Assembly: GCF_024496245.1 (NCBI RefSeq)
Contig: NZ_CP101740.1
Coordinates: forward strand, 1,301,501 to 1,365,500
DNA length: 64,000 bases
DNA from: Sphingomonas qomolangmaensis
GTDB lineage: Bacteria > Pseudomonadota > Alphaproteobacteria > Sphingomonadales > Sphingomonadaceae
Direction of reading: 5' to 3'
Shown here: in pieces, positions 36,701-45,534 of the stretch
Layout: every line of letters starts with the position of its first letter
Numbering within the stretch: position 1 is the first letter of the stretch
The notes under the pieces: model-generated
The model's input: only the letters and a program-made list of their open reading frames with translations
Told to the model about the DNA's origin: nothing
Databases searched by the model: none
Translations under genes and position numbers: made by a program

Positions 36701-37223
36701 CGACCGGTCGGTGGCGTTTCCGGGGTTCGCCGATCGCCTGCGCGGAGACTATGACGGCGATACCTTCCACAGCTTCGCCGAGGCGGGGTATGCGATCCCG
36801 CTGGGTGGCGGCACCGTCCAGCCCTTCGCCGGTTTCCAGGCGTTCCGCGTCCACACCGACGGCGTCGCCGAGGCGGGCGGCGTGACCGCGCTAACCATCG
36901 CGGAACGAACCGAATCCTTCGCGTTCGCCAGCGCCGGGCTGCGGTTCGACACGCCGATCGTCGACGGTTTGTCGGCACGCGGCGTCACCGCCTGGCAACG
37001 GCGAATCGACGGTGATGCACCAAGCGGCGCGGCCCGGTTTACCGCGGGCACGTCGACCTTCGACATAGCCGGCGTTCCCCTGTCGCGCGATGCGGTGAAT
37101 GCCGGGATCGATATCGTGTGGGCGCCCACCCCGAACATCCGGGTGACATCGGGCTATGCCGGGCTGATCGGCACCCGCGGGACCGACAGCACCTTCAAGC
37201 TGACCGCCAGTATCGGTTTCTGA
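30753..37223 (+). CDS. Very large autotransporter (type Va) with repetitive beta-helix passenger
   Basis: The 2156-residue protein starts at 30753 behind GGGGGA. It has a signal peptide (to about residue 36, ending ASA), a passenger of degenerate repeats around N-A/S-G-T-I and 'TNAGTI', 'NSGTI' turns typical of right-handed beta-helices, and PATR-like 'GTGSVTKAGTGVLTLG' motifs near 1140-1170 and 1620-1640. A C-terminal autotransporter beta-barrel (about 1895-2156) ends in Phe. It would be exported to the cell surface, probably for adhesion or biofilm. A perfect 12-bp terminator hairpin follows. The long minus-strand frame beneath is a shadow. Confidence 0.9.
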   Translation: MAGKFLAWSVRPRLVSFALGTSVLAITAGASPASAQCAPDPTSVNGTTTCSGVDTDGLNVPTSGTRVVVQPGATVLAGSNAAGIATSGATSTLVVDGAVLGGVRPGISVTNANAYFGYLGPCDPYAGATFTPCGSPFGTVSPPNATSISIGAAGTVSGTSAVRLQANPNNTAGTLTATIVNAGTLTGTSGPALVADSGAYFTGITNQVGGRIEGIAGVTRSIDNFGTINRGIVVGAPANFTFATLVTNAGTINGGVAGAIQSVRNTGTIDGGTGSAIAGIPASAFNNVQLNNDGRITSNGNAATVTSTGGALVQNTGSIINAGTGAAIEASGILNVTNAAGATIGSNGSVAVRTSGVLNLTNAGTIDGSVVSAGVANQNATLDIAAGTINGDLLLGASNDSVTARFDVAAGRIGSVTGVIDAGSGADTLNLGIDGDATLNAAAVPASFERLGLAIADATVTLADGIRLPNGLTATGSGNLVNAATLVTAGQAIAISASYPGTLSLVNNGAITANVTNSFGAAVSVNVGELTNNGTITAIGGGGISVTSYTQNALTNTGTITASGFGALVYSGALVNSGTIRSTGNVGSVLNGSQSNSAPSSNSGLIAGATSGLSMSFGRFVNTGIVTGGATGSGVGIDITYYGIVDNQAGGTISGATGISARTGYNGTVLNAGTINGGVDFESRSSYDQSPDIFVDNGGVVNGAIRFGGGNDLLVTDLVQPTARVLGGATGGVDAGDGLDRILYRVGADAAVQIAPPAGFETIGYELTNDAALTLTATGLLDTNLTLSGSGKADVTADIAAANRTLIDMSALTIDRLLGDSDAAPNTLDVISRGTLTASATDSFAYLPTHAVIAGPGRFENAGTINVTGTPSEYFYFTPFAIVGSGTVINSGTINLAGGAYGIDAPTVINSGSILSSAGSGSSGVLGVETLQNSGSIVTDGPAVAGTYFYSVPSQITNTGRIESRRDTALSVYGGSNILNDIGGLIQGPTQAIVAYGSTLINRGTIVGDVDLASDLGYTSSSYGADGGTLAGALTFGGGNDVFVQTGAATGITDVIDGGEGSDAVILARNGAGSFTGAINFETLAVNAGIWTLTGAQRYSGGTTIAAGAIAIGTGSVLNGAIANAGALVFDQSTNTGFTGAITGTGSVTKAGTGVLTLGTQGYSGATNVTGGTLALTGALASSDYMVGAGAALTSANAATIATTGQTLSVLNAGTIANTNASGRAINVAGVNGPRTIAIVNAAGGVITSADDAIRINTNPTAGSIRIDNSGTIRTTGGGQALDFDAAASGAASIIINNHVTGVIRSFGQDAIRPGQGAIVTNAGLIRSDGAPNNSYDGIDWQARSGVVTNLATGIVSGLRHGITSDTAVDVANAGVIEGRNGSGVGSDGTGMVVNYGTITGAWAGVATNGDGDGVDIDLIGTVRNFGTIRGLSANGVDSGGQPNGAEGIAMGGGTIENAAGATISGATRGILIDNGSASSAYGATTIVNAGTIQGGTGAAATLVGAFDDVIINSGNIVGGSNGLASDFGAGNDTLALLPGSAIIGRVDGGAGTDQIVLGGTGTGSFAGAVNFERLDIVSGDWSLTTASSFANGAGIAAGATLAGTTATLRGAIANAGTLRIDQAGDGVFDATLLGTGELVKAGAGNVTIGNQLGFTGRTSIEAGRLTLAGTLPSKVTVQAGATLGGNGTVASAVVASGGTIAPGNSIGTITIAGNLVQQAGSVYAAEIGAAGLSNRIVVGGTATLQSGARLAITGTAGAIGTRYTLLTATGGVAGTYAVTQPTTTDTELRLGYTGNAVVADVARTGTGLTRVARTTNQRAVAPAFAALGIGNAAYAALTLVPDNDAVARAFDALGGEVHASLRNAMVRDAQIVQGAVLSRTLAGDPSSGLWGTVLANSGQDDGSIEAAAVDRETLGGVGGVDIMAGTGRIGIAGGYTRTQLAVDARTSDAEAKTIHVLGYAGGAYGAIRVRAGIGYAWADNRTDRSVAFPGFADRLRGDYDGDTFHSFAEAGYAIPLGGGTVQPFAGFQAFRVHTDGVAEAGGVTALTIAERTESFAFASAGLRFDTPIVDGLSARGVTAWQRRIDGDAPSGAARFTAGTSTFDIAGVPLSRDAVNAGIDIVWAPTPNIRVTSGYAGLIGTRGTDSTFKLTASIGF

Positions 37224-37240
37224 CGGCGCTCGATGACGAC

Positions 37241-37274
37241 AGGAACGGCGCGACACCGCTAGCGCGCCGTTCCT
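37241..37274. terminator. 12-bp perfect hairpin after the autotransporter
   Basis: AGGAACGGCGCG (37241-37252) pairs fully with CGCGCCGTTCCT (37263-37274), loop 10 bases, 18 bases after the stop and followed by TGGCTTGG. It probably ends the autotransporter transcript and, read on the other strand, converging transcription. Confidence 0.6.
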
Positions 37275-37435
37275 TGGCTTGGCTCACGCCCCACCCCGCA
37301 ACCCACCGACCGCGATCAGACGGCAGCCGATGATGATCCGGCCCGACGACCCTGCCCACCCCTGCTCCTGACGCGTCAGGCGCGGCGCTGGCCCCAGGGG
37401 TACAAACGCCTGTCTGCACTCGCAAAAAACAGACC

Positions 37436-39043
37436 CTATTGCCCCCCGACCGCGCCGGGATAGCTCACCCCCAGTTGGTCGAGATAGGATTTGTGCTTCT
37501 TGGGGTCGTAATAATAGGGCTTCAGCGCCGGGCGCATCCGCTCCATCACCGCCTGGTTCAGATGGATCGCGGGCTTGTCGGCGGCGGTCACCACCGGGTC
37601 GTATTTCTGGTCCTTCAGCTGGACGTCGGTGAAGAAGGTCTTGGCCTCGGACACCAGCTGCGGCGAGGTCATCAGGTCGATCACCGTCATCGACACCGCC
37701 TTGGCGCCCGACACCGCGCCCTTGTGCGCGATCGGCGTCGCCATCGCGATCGCCGACAGCACGTTGTGCCCGATCAGGCTGGGGATGTTCGACGGAAAGC
37801 GCACTGTGATCGTCGGCACCGTCCACATGATGTCGCCGATATCGTCCGATCCGCCGCCCAGCGATCGCTCGCGCGTGTCGGGGGTCGATAGCGGCAGCAC
37901 TTCGGTCGACAGCGGCTTGGGGGTGCGGCCGTTGCTGGTCTGCACCGCCTTGGCGAACGCCTGGTCGTCGGCCGACCAGCTCGGCATGCCCACCGCCTTG
38001 ATATTCGCCCAGGCTGCCTCGGCGAGCGGCTTGTTGCCGAAATTGGGCGCGGCATAGCCGAGCAACCGGTGCTCGACCGTCGTGCCCGTCCCCATCGCCG
38101 CCGCCTTCGAAATCTCGGTGCCGGTTTCGTACATCTTGCGGACGCTGGCAAAGTCCTGGTCGCGGAAATAATACCAGACCGTCGCCTTGTCGGGGACGAT
38201 GTTGGGCTGGCCGCCCCCCTCGGTGATGACGTAGTGCGAACGCTGCGTCACCGGCAGATGCTCGCGCCGCATGTTCCAGGCGATGTCCATCAGTTCGACC
38301 GCGTCGAGCGCGCTGCGACCTTCCCAGGGCTGCCCCGCCGAATGCGCGGTCTTGCCCTTGAAGCTATATTCGGCCGAGACGAGCGCGTTGTTGCCCATAT
38401 TGCCCCAGCCGGTGCCGAAATCGCTGCTGACATGGGTGAAGATGCAGGCGTCGACATCCTTGAACAGCCCTTCGCGGACATAATAGGCCTTGGTCGCGAG
38501 CAATTCCTCGGCGACGCCGGGCCACAGCATCAGCCGGCCGGGGATCTTGTGCTTCTGCATCACCTGCTTGGCGGCGATCGCCGCGGCGATCACCAGCGGC
38601 ATCCCCGAATTATGCCCCTCGCCATGCCCCGGCGCGCCCTCGACGATGGGTTTCAGCGTCGGCGACCCGGGCATCTGGCTCAACCCCAGCAAGCCGTCGA
38701 CGTCGCTTCCCAGCGCGATCAGCGGCCCGCCGCTGCCCCAGGTCGCGGTCCAGGCGGTGGGGATTCCCGCCACTCCCTTGGTGATCGTGAAGCCGTTCTT
38801 GGCGAGGATGCCGGTCAGATATTCCATCGTCTGGAATTCCTGAAAGCCCGGCTCGGCGAAGCTGAAGACCGAATCGACCATCTCCTGCACCAGCTTGGCC
38901 TGCGCCTCGACCCCCGCCGCCGCCTCGGCCTTGAGCGCGTCGTTGGCAGGGGCAGCGGCAGTCTGCGCCCGTGCGGCGATCGGCGTGACGGTCAGCGCGG
39001 GCACCAGCGCAGCCGCGATCAAACGTGAAATCGGTGACATCAT
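37436..39043 (-). CDS. Secreted M20-family amidohydrolase/peptidase
   Basis: From the ATG at 39043 (GGGAGAG upstream) the protein is 535 residues with a signal peptide ending ARA. It has the M20/AbgB-like fold: 'IALGSDVDGLLGL' (metal Asp), 'GHGEGHNSGMP' (His), 'GVAEELLATK' (catalytic Glu pair) and a lid domain with 'FKGKTAHSAGQPWEGRSALD'. Family members hydrolyse N-acyl amino acids, aminobenzoyl-glutamate or small peptides; here probably in the periplasm. It starts 24 bases after the TonB receptor gene on the same strand, so the receptor probably imports its substrate. Longer in-frame starts overlap the receptor. Confidence 0.88.
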   Translation of the reverse strand: MMSPISRLIAAALVPALTVTPIAARAQTAAAPANDALKAEAAAGVEAQAKLVQEMVDSVFSFAEPGFQEFQTMEYLTGILAKNGFTITKGVAGIPTAWTATWGSGGPLIALGSDVDGLLGLSQMPGSPTLKPIVEGAPGHGEGHNSGMPLVIAAAIAAKQVMQKHKIPGRLMLWPGVAEELLATKAYYVREGLFKDVDACIFTHVSSDFGTGWGNMGNNALVSAEYSFKGKTAHSAGQPWEGRSALDAVELMDIAWNMRREHLPVTQRSHYVITEGGGQPNIVPDKATVWYYFRDQDFASVRKMYETGTEISKAAAMGTGTTVEHRLLGYAAPNFGNKPLAEAAWANIKAVGMPSWSADDQAFAKAVQTSNGRTPKPLSTEVLPLSTPDTRERSLGGGSDDIGDIMWTVPTITVRFPSNIPSLIGHNVLSAIAMATPIAHKGAVSGAKAVSMTVIDLMTSPQLVSEAKTFFTDVQLKDQKYDPVVTAADKPAIHLNQAVMERMRPALKPYYYDPKKHKSYLDQLGVSYPGAVGGQ

Positions 39044-39066
39044 CCATGCTCTCCCAGGGTTCGGCA

Positions 39067-42000
39067 TCAGTATGAGAAGCGGATTCCCAGCCGATATACG
39101 CGGCCGAGAAAGTCGTAGAGGTTGCGGTTGGTCTGCGGATAAGCGGGGGTATTGTTGCCCGTCGGGCCGTTGCCCACCAGCACCGGATCGGTATCGAGCA
39201 GGTTGCGCACCGACAGGAACGCCTGCAGCTTGGCCCCCTGCACCTCGAAGCCATAATTCGCCGCGAAATCGAGGTAGAAGGCGCCTTCGATCTGGTTGTC
39301 GTTGATCGTGCGGTTCTGTACCGTCGAGGGCGGGCAGGTCGTCTGGCACTCGATGAAGCTGTTGTCGTACACCCCGCCCGACAGCCCGCGCCCGGTCAGC
39401 TGGAGTCCGACCCCGCCCTGGTCGTAGGCGGCGGTCAGGCGATAGGTCCAGTCGGGGGTATTGCCGCTATTCTGCCCCGCCGCCTGGGTCGGGAAATCGA
39501 CGCCATTGTCGGTGTAGAGGCTCAGATAATGCGTCGCCAGCGCGCGCAGCGTCAGCTGCCCGTCGCCCAGCGGACGGCGATAGCTCGCCTCGAAATCGAG
39601 CCCTTCGGACTGGATACCGACGAAGTTGAACGGGATCAGCCGGATGCCGGTGATCGCCGCCCCCGCCGTCGTCACGCCTGCGCCCGCGGTGGTGGTGATG
39701 TTCTCGCACGCCTGCGCGGTCGCCTGCTCGTAGCAAAGGTTCACCGTCGTCTGCGCGGTGTAGTTGCTGATCGCGCCGCTCAGGTCGATATTATAGTAAT
39801 CGATCGACGCCGCGAACCCCGGCACGAAGGTCGGGGTGAAGATGATCCCCGCGCCATAGGTCTCGGCGACTTCGGGCGCGAGATCGGCATTGCCCACCGT
39901 CTGTTCGAGGAACTGATCGGCGCGGAAGCCGCCCCCTGCCAGCGGCACGTTGACGGTGTTGGTCCGCGCGGTGCCCGGCGCGAACAATTCGCCGAGGTTG
40001 GGTGCGCGGATGTCGCGCGAGACGGTGCCGCGCAGCCGGAAATCGTCGATCGGCTGCCAGCTCAGTCCCACTTTCCAGGTGCTGACGCTGCCCGAGGTCG
40101 AATAGTTAGTCAGCCGGTAGGCGCCGTTCAAATCGGCACCCTCGAACAACGGGAACACCGTTTCGAGATAGCCTTCATAGACCGAATATTGCCCCTCGGT
40201 GACGAGGTAGTTGCCGTAGATCCAGCCCGAATTGAACTGCGGATCGACGGTGCCGGTCACCGATTCGCGCCGCGCCTCGGCACCGAACGCGATCGACACC
40301 GGCCCCTGCCAATTGTCGAACAGGCGTTTGGTCGAGAAGTTGAGCGCCGACACCGTCTGCGTCAGCGTCTGTTCGCGCAGCGGCTGGTTGCCGTCGTTGA
40401 AGATATAGTCGAGCGCGCCCTGCGTCACCCCGCCTACCCCGACCCGGTTGATCGGCACGCAGCCATTGCCCGCATTGGTCAGCGTAGATCGGCAGACGAT
40501 CGTGCCGGCCGCGATCCCCGCGGCGTTGCCCGCCGGCGCGCGCACCGCATCGGTCGCCAGCGCCAGCTTCGCCGTGTTCCAGGTGTTGGTCAGCAGCTCG
40601 TCGACCTTGGCGACGCCGCGCTGGACATAGGCGTCCCAGCTCCATTCGCGCCCGATCGCGTTGAACTCGCCCTCGACCCCGCCGACGATGCGAAACACGT
40701 CGCGGGTGTTGTTGCTGCCCTGCGCCGGGATGCCGGCATTGCTCGTCCCGATCGCGACGGTGTTCACCCGCGCATTGCCTGGGGTCGCGTTGTACGCATT
40801 CACCTGGCTGACGAAGGCGGTAGGCAGATAGGCGTTGATCAAGCCGCCATTGGCCGCGCTCGGCGCCACTTGCAGCGTCACCCCGGTGGTCGGCGTCTGC
40901 TGGTAGAAGCTGACGCCTTCGTAATGCGCGAAGCTGCCGGTCAGGAACAAGGTCGCCTCGGGCATCACCTCATATTCGACACGCCCGAAGATGCTCGACC
41001 GGTCCTCGTCGGGGATCAGCGTGTTGCTACCGACATGGCCTTGCCGCGTGATCTCGTAGTCGCCGCCGACCATCCACTGGCCGTTGGTCGCGCCGAACTG
41101 CAGCTGGTTCAGGCTCGCGCCGCTGGCGCCGATCGTGCCGAAATAGGTACCGCGAAACGGCCCGGTGCTGATGAGCCCGCCCGGCGTGAACTGCGATGTA
41201 CCGATCCCGCCTTGCACCAGCCGCGCGGGCTGGCCGTTGGTCGCGGTATAAGCGGGGTTGTCGATCTGGAAGAAGCCCGCCTGGTTCCAGTCGCGGTCGA
41301 TCGTGTGCTGGCCCTTTTGCGTGAACGCCTCGGCGCTCACGATCAGATGGCCGCGTCCATCGGCGAAGGGCAAGCCGCCCGTCAGCGACACCTTATGGTT
41401 CGCCCCGTCCGAATAATTGGTAACGCCAAATTCGTAATCGCCCTTGAGCCCGGTGAAGTCGCGATCGAGGATGAAGTTGATCACCCCCGACACAGCGTCC
41501 GAGCCATAGGCCGACGACGCACCGCCGGTGACGACCTCGATCCGCTCGATCAGCCCTTGCGGGAAGGTGTTGACGTCGACGATCCCGGTGGTCGACGACG
41601 CGACCGATCTTTGCCCGTCGAACAGCACCAACGTCCGGTTGGCACCCAGGGAGCGCAGGTTTACCGAAGCAATCCCCGCCAGCCCGTTCGAAAGCGACCC
41701 CGACGAGTTGCTCGCGGTCGAACTGCCGCGCACCGACGGCAGCGTGTTGACGAAATCGGCGATGTTGGCGGGAGCCTCGGTCTGCAGTTCCTTGGCGCTG
41801 ATCACGCTCACCGGGGTCGGCGCGGTATAGCCGTCGCGCTCGATCCGCGACCCGGTGATGATGATTTGCCCGTCGTCCTGCCCGTCGTCCAGCACCACGC
41901 TCTCGCCGCTCAGCGGATCGGTCGCCAGCTCAGGCTTGCCCCCCGGCGTATTGACCATCTCGCCCTCGCCCGGCGACGACTTGCCCGGACCGCTATTGGT

Positions 42001-42195
42001 CTGGTCGGCGGGCAACGGATCGGGAACCGCCTGCGATGCGGCAGTCTGGGCGGCAGTTTGGGCGGCCGTCTGCGCGGCGGCGATCTGCGCGCTCAGGCAC
42101 ATTGCCATTGCGGCACCCGCGCCCAGCAGCAGGCGACGGCGGCGGTGAAGCGATACGACGGCGTTGGGCATGGCGACGCTGCGCGAAAACTGCAT
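39067..42195 (-). CDS. TonB-dependent outer-membrane receptor
   Basis: The 1042-residue protein starts at 42195 behind GGGGG. It has a signal peptide, a TonB-box region near 85-95 ('DDGQIIITGSRIER'), a plug domain (about 100-215, 'SVISAKELQTEAPANIADFV' to 'GGASSAYGSDAVSGVINFIL') and a 22-strand barrel ending 'YRLGIRFSY' with terminal aromatic. Tandem QTAA units follow the signal peptide. No TonB-linked signalling domain. It heads an operon with the M20 hydrolase and lies beside an Lrp regulator, which suggests uptake of peptides or amino-acid conjugates. Confidence 0.92.
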   Translation of the reverse strand: MQFSRSVAMPNAVVSLHRRRRLLLGAGAAMAMCLSAQIAAAQTAAQTAAQTAASQAVPDPLPADQTNSGPGKSSPGEGEMVNTPGGKPELATDPLSGESVVLDDGQDDGQIIITGSRIERDGYTAPTPVSVISAKELQTEAPANIADFVNTLPSVRGSSTASNSSGSLSNGLAGIASVNLRSLGANRTLVLFDGQRSVASSTTGIVDVNTFPQGLIERIEVVTGGASSAYGSDAVSGVINFILDRDFTGLKGDYEFGVTNYSDGANHKVSLTGGLPFADGRGHLIVSAEAFTQKGQHTIDRDWNQAGFFQIDNPAYTATNGQPARLVQGGIGTSQFTPGGLISTGPFRGTYFGTIGASGASLNQLQFGATNGQWMVGGDYEITRQGHVGSNTLIPDEDRSSIFGRVEYEVMPEATLFLTGSFAHYEGVSFYQQTPTTGVTLQVAPSAANGGLINAYLPTAFVSQVNAYNATPGNARVNTVAIGTSNAGIPAQGSNNTRDVFRIVGGVEGEFNAIGREWSWDAYVQRGVAKVDELLTNTWNTAKLALATDAVRAPAGNAAGIAAGTIVCRSTLTNAGNGCVPINRVGVGGVTQGALDYIFNDGNQPLREQTLTQTVSALNFSTKRLFDNWQGPVSIAFGAEARRESVTGTVDPQFNSGWIYGNYLVTEGQYSVYEGYLETVFPLFEGADLNGAYRLTNYSTSGSVSTWKVGLSWQPIDDFRLRGTVSRDIRAPNLGELFAPGTARTNTVNVPLAGGGFRADQFLEQTVGNADLAPEVAETYGAGIIFTPTFVPGFAASIDYYNIDLSGAISNYTAQTTVNLCYEQATAQACENITTTAGAGVTTAGAAITGIRLIPFNFVGIQSEGLDFEASYRRPLGDGQLTLRALATHYLSLYTDNGVDFPTQAAGQNSGNTPDWTYRLTAAYDQGGVGLQLTGRGLSGGVYDNSFIECQTTCPPSTVQNRTINDNQIEGAFYLDFAANYGFEVQGAKLQAFLSVRNLLDTDPVLVGNGPTGNNTPAYPQTNRNLYDFLGRVYRLGIRFSY

Positions 42196-42421
42196 ATGGG
42201 ACCCCCTTGAATGCGTGGCCTTGGGTGTTCCTCTCCCGGCGGTTCGCGTTTCTTGGTTCCCTGCACCGCACTGTGCCGGCTGCTTTTCGCGCTCGGCTAT
42301 CGTTGCGGTTTGCACAGCCTAGCAGCAGCCGCGCGCCGGTTTCCGGCAATTTTAGGCCTCAACTTAGGTCCGTATTGACTGATTCCTGCGTGATTCGCCG
42401 CCTGCGCGCAGTTTTTGTGCA

Positions 42422-42922
42422 TCAGCGCACCAGGGTCGCGCGCAATGCCGTCGGCGCGACCTGGCGAGTCGTTACTTCGCGCATCAGGAAGCTGCTGCGC
42501 ACCCGCGCGACATGCGGCAGCGTCGACAATTCCTTGCGATACACGCGGTCGTAATCGTCGAACGATTTGACGTGCACCATCATGATGAAATCGATGTCGC
42601 CCGATACGAAGCTGCAGAACGACATCGAGGGACATTTCACCACCGCCGCCTCGAACTCGTTGAGCACCTGCTCGGCCTGGCTGCTCAGTTCGATCTGCAC
42701 CAGCACGCCGATGCTGAACCCAAGCTTCGCCATGTCGACATCGGCGGTATAGCCCTGGATGATCCCGCGTTCCTCGAGCAGCTTGCGGCGGCGCGCGGTA
42801 GCAGTGCTCGAAAGATGCACCCGCTCGCCCAGCGCGACGTCGGACGCGCGCCCGTCCTTGACCAATTCACGCAAGATTCGAAAATCGGTGGAGTTCAGAT
42901 CGTTGGTGATGGTTTCGGGCAA
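42422..42922 (-). CDS. Lrp/AsnC-family transcriptional regulator
   Basis: From a TTG at 42922 the protein is 166 residues, the Lrp length, with 'GGGAG' 7-11 bases before it; the first in-frame ATG (42955) adds a tail unlike Lrp. An N-terminal HTH (about 8-60, 'DFRILRELVKDGRASDVALG', 'SSTATARRRKLLEERGII') is followed by the AsnC effector domain. Amino acids are the usual ligands. It sits between the receptor/hydrolase operon and the divergent metalloprotease gene and probably controls both sides. Confidence 0.9.
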   Translation of the reverse strand: MPETITNDLNSTDFRILRELVKDGRASDVALGERVHLSSTATARRRKLLEERGIIQGYTADVDMAKLGFSIGVLVQIELSSQAEQVLNEFEAAVVKCPSMSFCSFVSGDIDFIMMVHVKSFDDYDRVYRKELSTLPHVARVRSSFLMREVTTRQVAPTALRATLVR

Positions 42923-43037
42923 GTAGCGTCTCCCTGGCGCAGGATAGCGGCGCAATCTGTGTCAAAACTGCTGTTGATTGCCGGAAAGCGCAACATCGAT
43001 CATGCTAGCCTCGGGCAGATAACAGGGGGACGCACGC

Positions 43038-45497
43038 ATGCAGATGAAATGGTGGATGACGGCGGCCGCCGTATCGCTGGTCGGCGCAATTCCGGCGCAT
43101 GCGCAGTCTCAGCAAACCGCTCCCACCCTGCTCCCGGTCCGCGCAAACCCCGCCGACGGCCGCGTGCTCTTCACCCTCCCCGCCGCCGATGCGGATGGCG
43201 TCTCGGGTCGCTTTCTCTACGCCACCGCACTGCGCACCGGGCTCGGCTCGGCCGATCTCCGCCTCGATCGCGGGATGCTCGGCGGCGAGCAGATCATCGC
43301 CTTTCGCCGGATCGGCGAGAAGGTCGCCGTCACCTTCGAGAACCACCGATTCCGCGCCACCGGCGACACCAAGGTGGCCGAAGGCGGCCGCACCAGCTTC
43401 CCCTTCAGCATCGTCGCGATGCTCGAGGTGGTCGATACCGGGGACCGCGGCCCGCTAGTAGTCGACATGACCCCCTTCCTCACCCGCGACGTGATCGGCA
43501 TCGCCGACACGCTCAACCGCGGTGCCCCCGCCGGTGCGAGCCCCGGCGGCGCGGGTGGCGGTGGCGGCGGCGGACGCGGCTTCCGCCTCGCCGAGGGCCT
43601 GAGCGCGGTCGATACCGCTTCGGTCAAAGCCTTCCCCGACAATATCGAGATCGACGCGCTCCAGACCTATCAGACCGAGACGCCGGGCCGCGAAGTCGAA
43701 CGCCTGTCCCCCGAACCGCGCCAGACCAGCTTCGTCGTCCACCACAGCTTCATCCGCCTGCCAGCGCCCGGCTACACCGCGCGCGCGTTCGACATCCGCT
43801 CGGCGGCGGGCGGCAACCAATATTACGACTATGGCACGCCGCTCGGCGCGCCGGTGGTGCAACAGGTCGCCAACCGCTTCCGCCTCGAAAAGACCGATCC
43901 CGCGGCAGCACGCTCGCCGGTCAAGAAGCCGATCGTCTTCTATATCGATCGCGCCGCCCCCGAACCGATCCGCACCGCGCTGATGGAGGGCGTGAACTAT
44001 TGGACCCGCGCCTTCGACGCGGCCGGGCTGGTCGGTGCCTTCCGCGCTGAGTTGCTGCCCGAGGACGCCGATCCGCTCGACGTGCGCTACAACATGGTCA
44101 ACTGGTCGAACCGGCTGACGCGCGGCTGGTCCTATGGCGGCGGCATCGTCGATCCGCGCACGGGCGAGATCGTGAAGGGCAATGTCGTCATCGGCGCGCT
44201 GCGCGTGCGCCAGGACATGATCATCTTCGAAGGACTGGTCGGTACCGCGGGCAATGGCAGCGGCGGCCCGCAGGACCCGGTCCGCGCCTCGCTCGACCGT
44301 ATCCGCCAGCTTGGCGCGCACGAAGTCGGCCACGCGATCGGCATCATGCATAATTTCGCCGCCAGCACGCAGGAGCGCGCCTCGGTAATGGACTATCCCG
44401 GGCCGCGGCTGAAGCTCACCGACGGCCGCATCGACCTGTCCGACGCCTATGCCCCGCCCGGCGGCAAATGGGACGATTTCACCGTCGACTGGCTCTATGC
44501 CGATCCCGCCCCCGGCATCGACCCCGACGCCGCCGCGCGCGCCAAGGCCAAGGCCGCGATGGCAAGCGGCATGCGCTTCATCACCGATGTCGATGGCCGC
44601 TCGGCCGATGCCGCCAGCTCTTGGGGCAGCATGTGGGACGACGGCGCCGACCCGGTCGCGCATCTTCGCCAGACGCTCGCGGTACGCCGCGTCGCGCTCA
44701 CCAATTTCGGCCCAGCCGTGCTGCGACAGGACGAGCCACTGTCGAACCTGCGCCGCAAGTTCGTCCCCGTCTGGCTGCTCCATCGCTATGCCGCCGAAGC
44801 CGCGGGCAAGCTGATCGGCGGGATCGACTATAGCTATGCGGTCGCGGGCGACGGCCAGCCCCCCGCCATCCCGGTCGCCGCCGACGTGCAATTGGCGGCG
44901 ATCGACGCGATGCTCGCGACGCTGTCGGCCGACACGCTGACGGTGCCGGCAGCGCTGGTAATGCCGCTGTCGTCGGCCACCACCGCGCGCGACGATCCGC
45001 AATATACCCAGGAGATCTTCCGCACCTCGGGCGCCGCAGCGTTCGATCCGCTGGTCGCCGCCGATGTCGCCGCGCAAGTGACGCTCGGCTCGCTGCTCGC
45101 CCCCGCACGCCTCGCGCGCATGGTCGAACAGCATCGCCGCGATCCATCGCTGCCCGGCCTCGACACGCTGTTCGACCGGCTCGAAGCCGCCGCGATCGCA
45201 CCGCGCCAGGATGCGGTCGGACGCCGCATCGCTTTCCGCACCGTGATGAGCATGGCGCGTGCGGGACGCGATCCGATGGCCTCGCCCGAGGTCGCCGCGG
45301 CGATCGGCGACCGGCTGCAACGCCTCGCGACCAGCTTCGGCCAGCGCGGATCGGGCGAGGATGCCGCCTGGCGCCGCCACTTGGCGACTTTGCTCGCCGA
45401 CGACGAGCGGCTCGAGCGCGAGCTCGACAAGATGCCCGCCACCCCGCCGGTCCCGCCGGGCATGCCGATCGGCGAAACCGGCTGGTTCGGCGACTGA
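43038..45497 (+). CDS. Secreted zinc metalloprotease with DUF5117/DUF5118-type domains
   Basis: The 819-residue protein has a signal peptide (to about residue 21), an N-terminal DUF5118/5117-like region and the zinc motif HEVGH at 428-432 in 'GAHEVGHAIGIMHNF' (H428, E429, H432). A Gly-rich linker of about 12 residues lies near 165-180. DUF5117 family proteins are large gluzincins expected in the periplasm or outer membrane. It is divergent from the Lrp gene and near a TonB receptor/M20 operon, so digestion of peptides for uptake is a fair inference. Confidence 0.9.
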   Translation: MQMKWWMTAAAVSLVGAIPAHAQSQQTAPTLLPVRANPADGRVLFTLPAADADGVSGRFLYATALRTGLGSADLRLDRGMLGGEQIIAFRRIGEKVAVTFENHRFRATGDTKVAEGGRTSFPFSIVAMLEVVDTGDRGPLVVDMTPFLTRDVIGIADTLNRGAPAGASPGGAGGGGGGGRGFRLAEGLSAVDTASVKAFPDNIEIDALQTYQTETPGREVERLSPEPRQTSFVVHHSFIRLPAPGYTARAFDIRSAAGGNQYYDYGTPLGAPVVQQVANRFRLEKTDPAAARSPVKKPIVFYIDRAAPEPIRTALMEGVNYWTRAFDAAGLVGAFRAELLPEDADPLDVRYNMVNWSNRLTRGWSYGGGIVDPRTGEIVKGNVVIGALRVRQDMIIFEGLVGTAGNGSGGPQDPVRASLDRIRQLGAHEVGHAIGIMHNFAASTQERASVMDYPGPRLKLTDGRIDLSDAYAPPGGKWDDFTVDWLYADPAPGIDPDAAARAKAKAAMASGMRFITDVDGRSADAASSWGSMWDDGADPVAHLRQTLAVRRVALTNFGPAVLRQDEPLSNLRRKFVPVWLLHRYAAEAAGKLIGGIDYSYAVAGDGQPPAIPVAADVQLAAIDAMLATLSADTLTVPAALVMPLSSATTARDDPQYTQEIFRTSGAAAFDPLVAADVAAQVTLGSLLAPARLARMVEQHRRDPSLPGLDTLFDRLEAAAIAPRQDAVGRRIAFRTVMSMARAGRDPMASPEVAAAIGDRLQRLATSFGQRGSGEDAAWRRHLATLLADDERLERELDKMPATPPVPPGMPIGETGWFGD

Positions 45498-45534
45498 GCC
45501 GGCCTACGCCGCCGAGCGCCGCAGCCTCATCAGC

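Noticed and set aside
39529..42210. 893-codon frame opposite the TonB receptor
   Set aside because: Shadow of the receptor gene, rich in Arg and His, with no motif.
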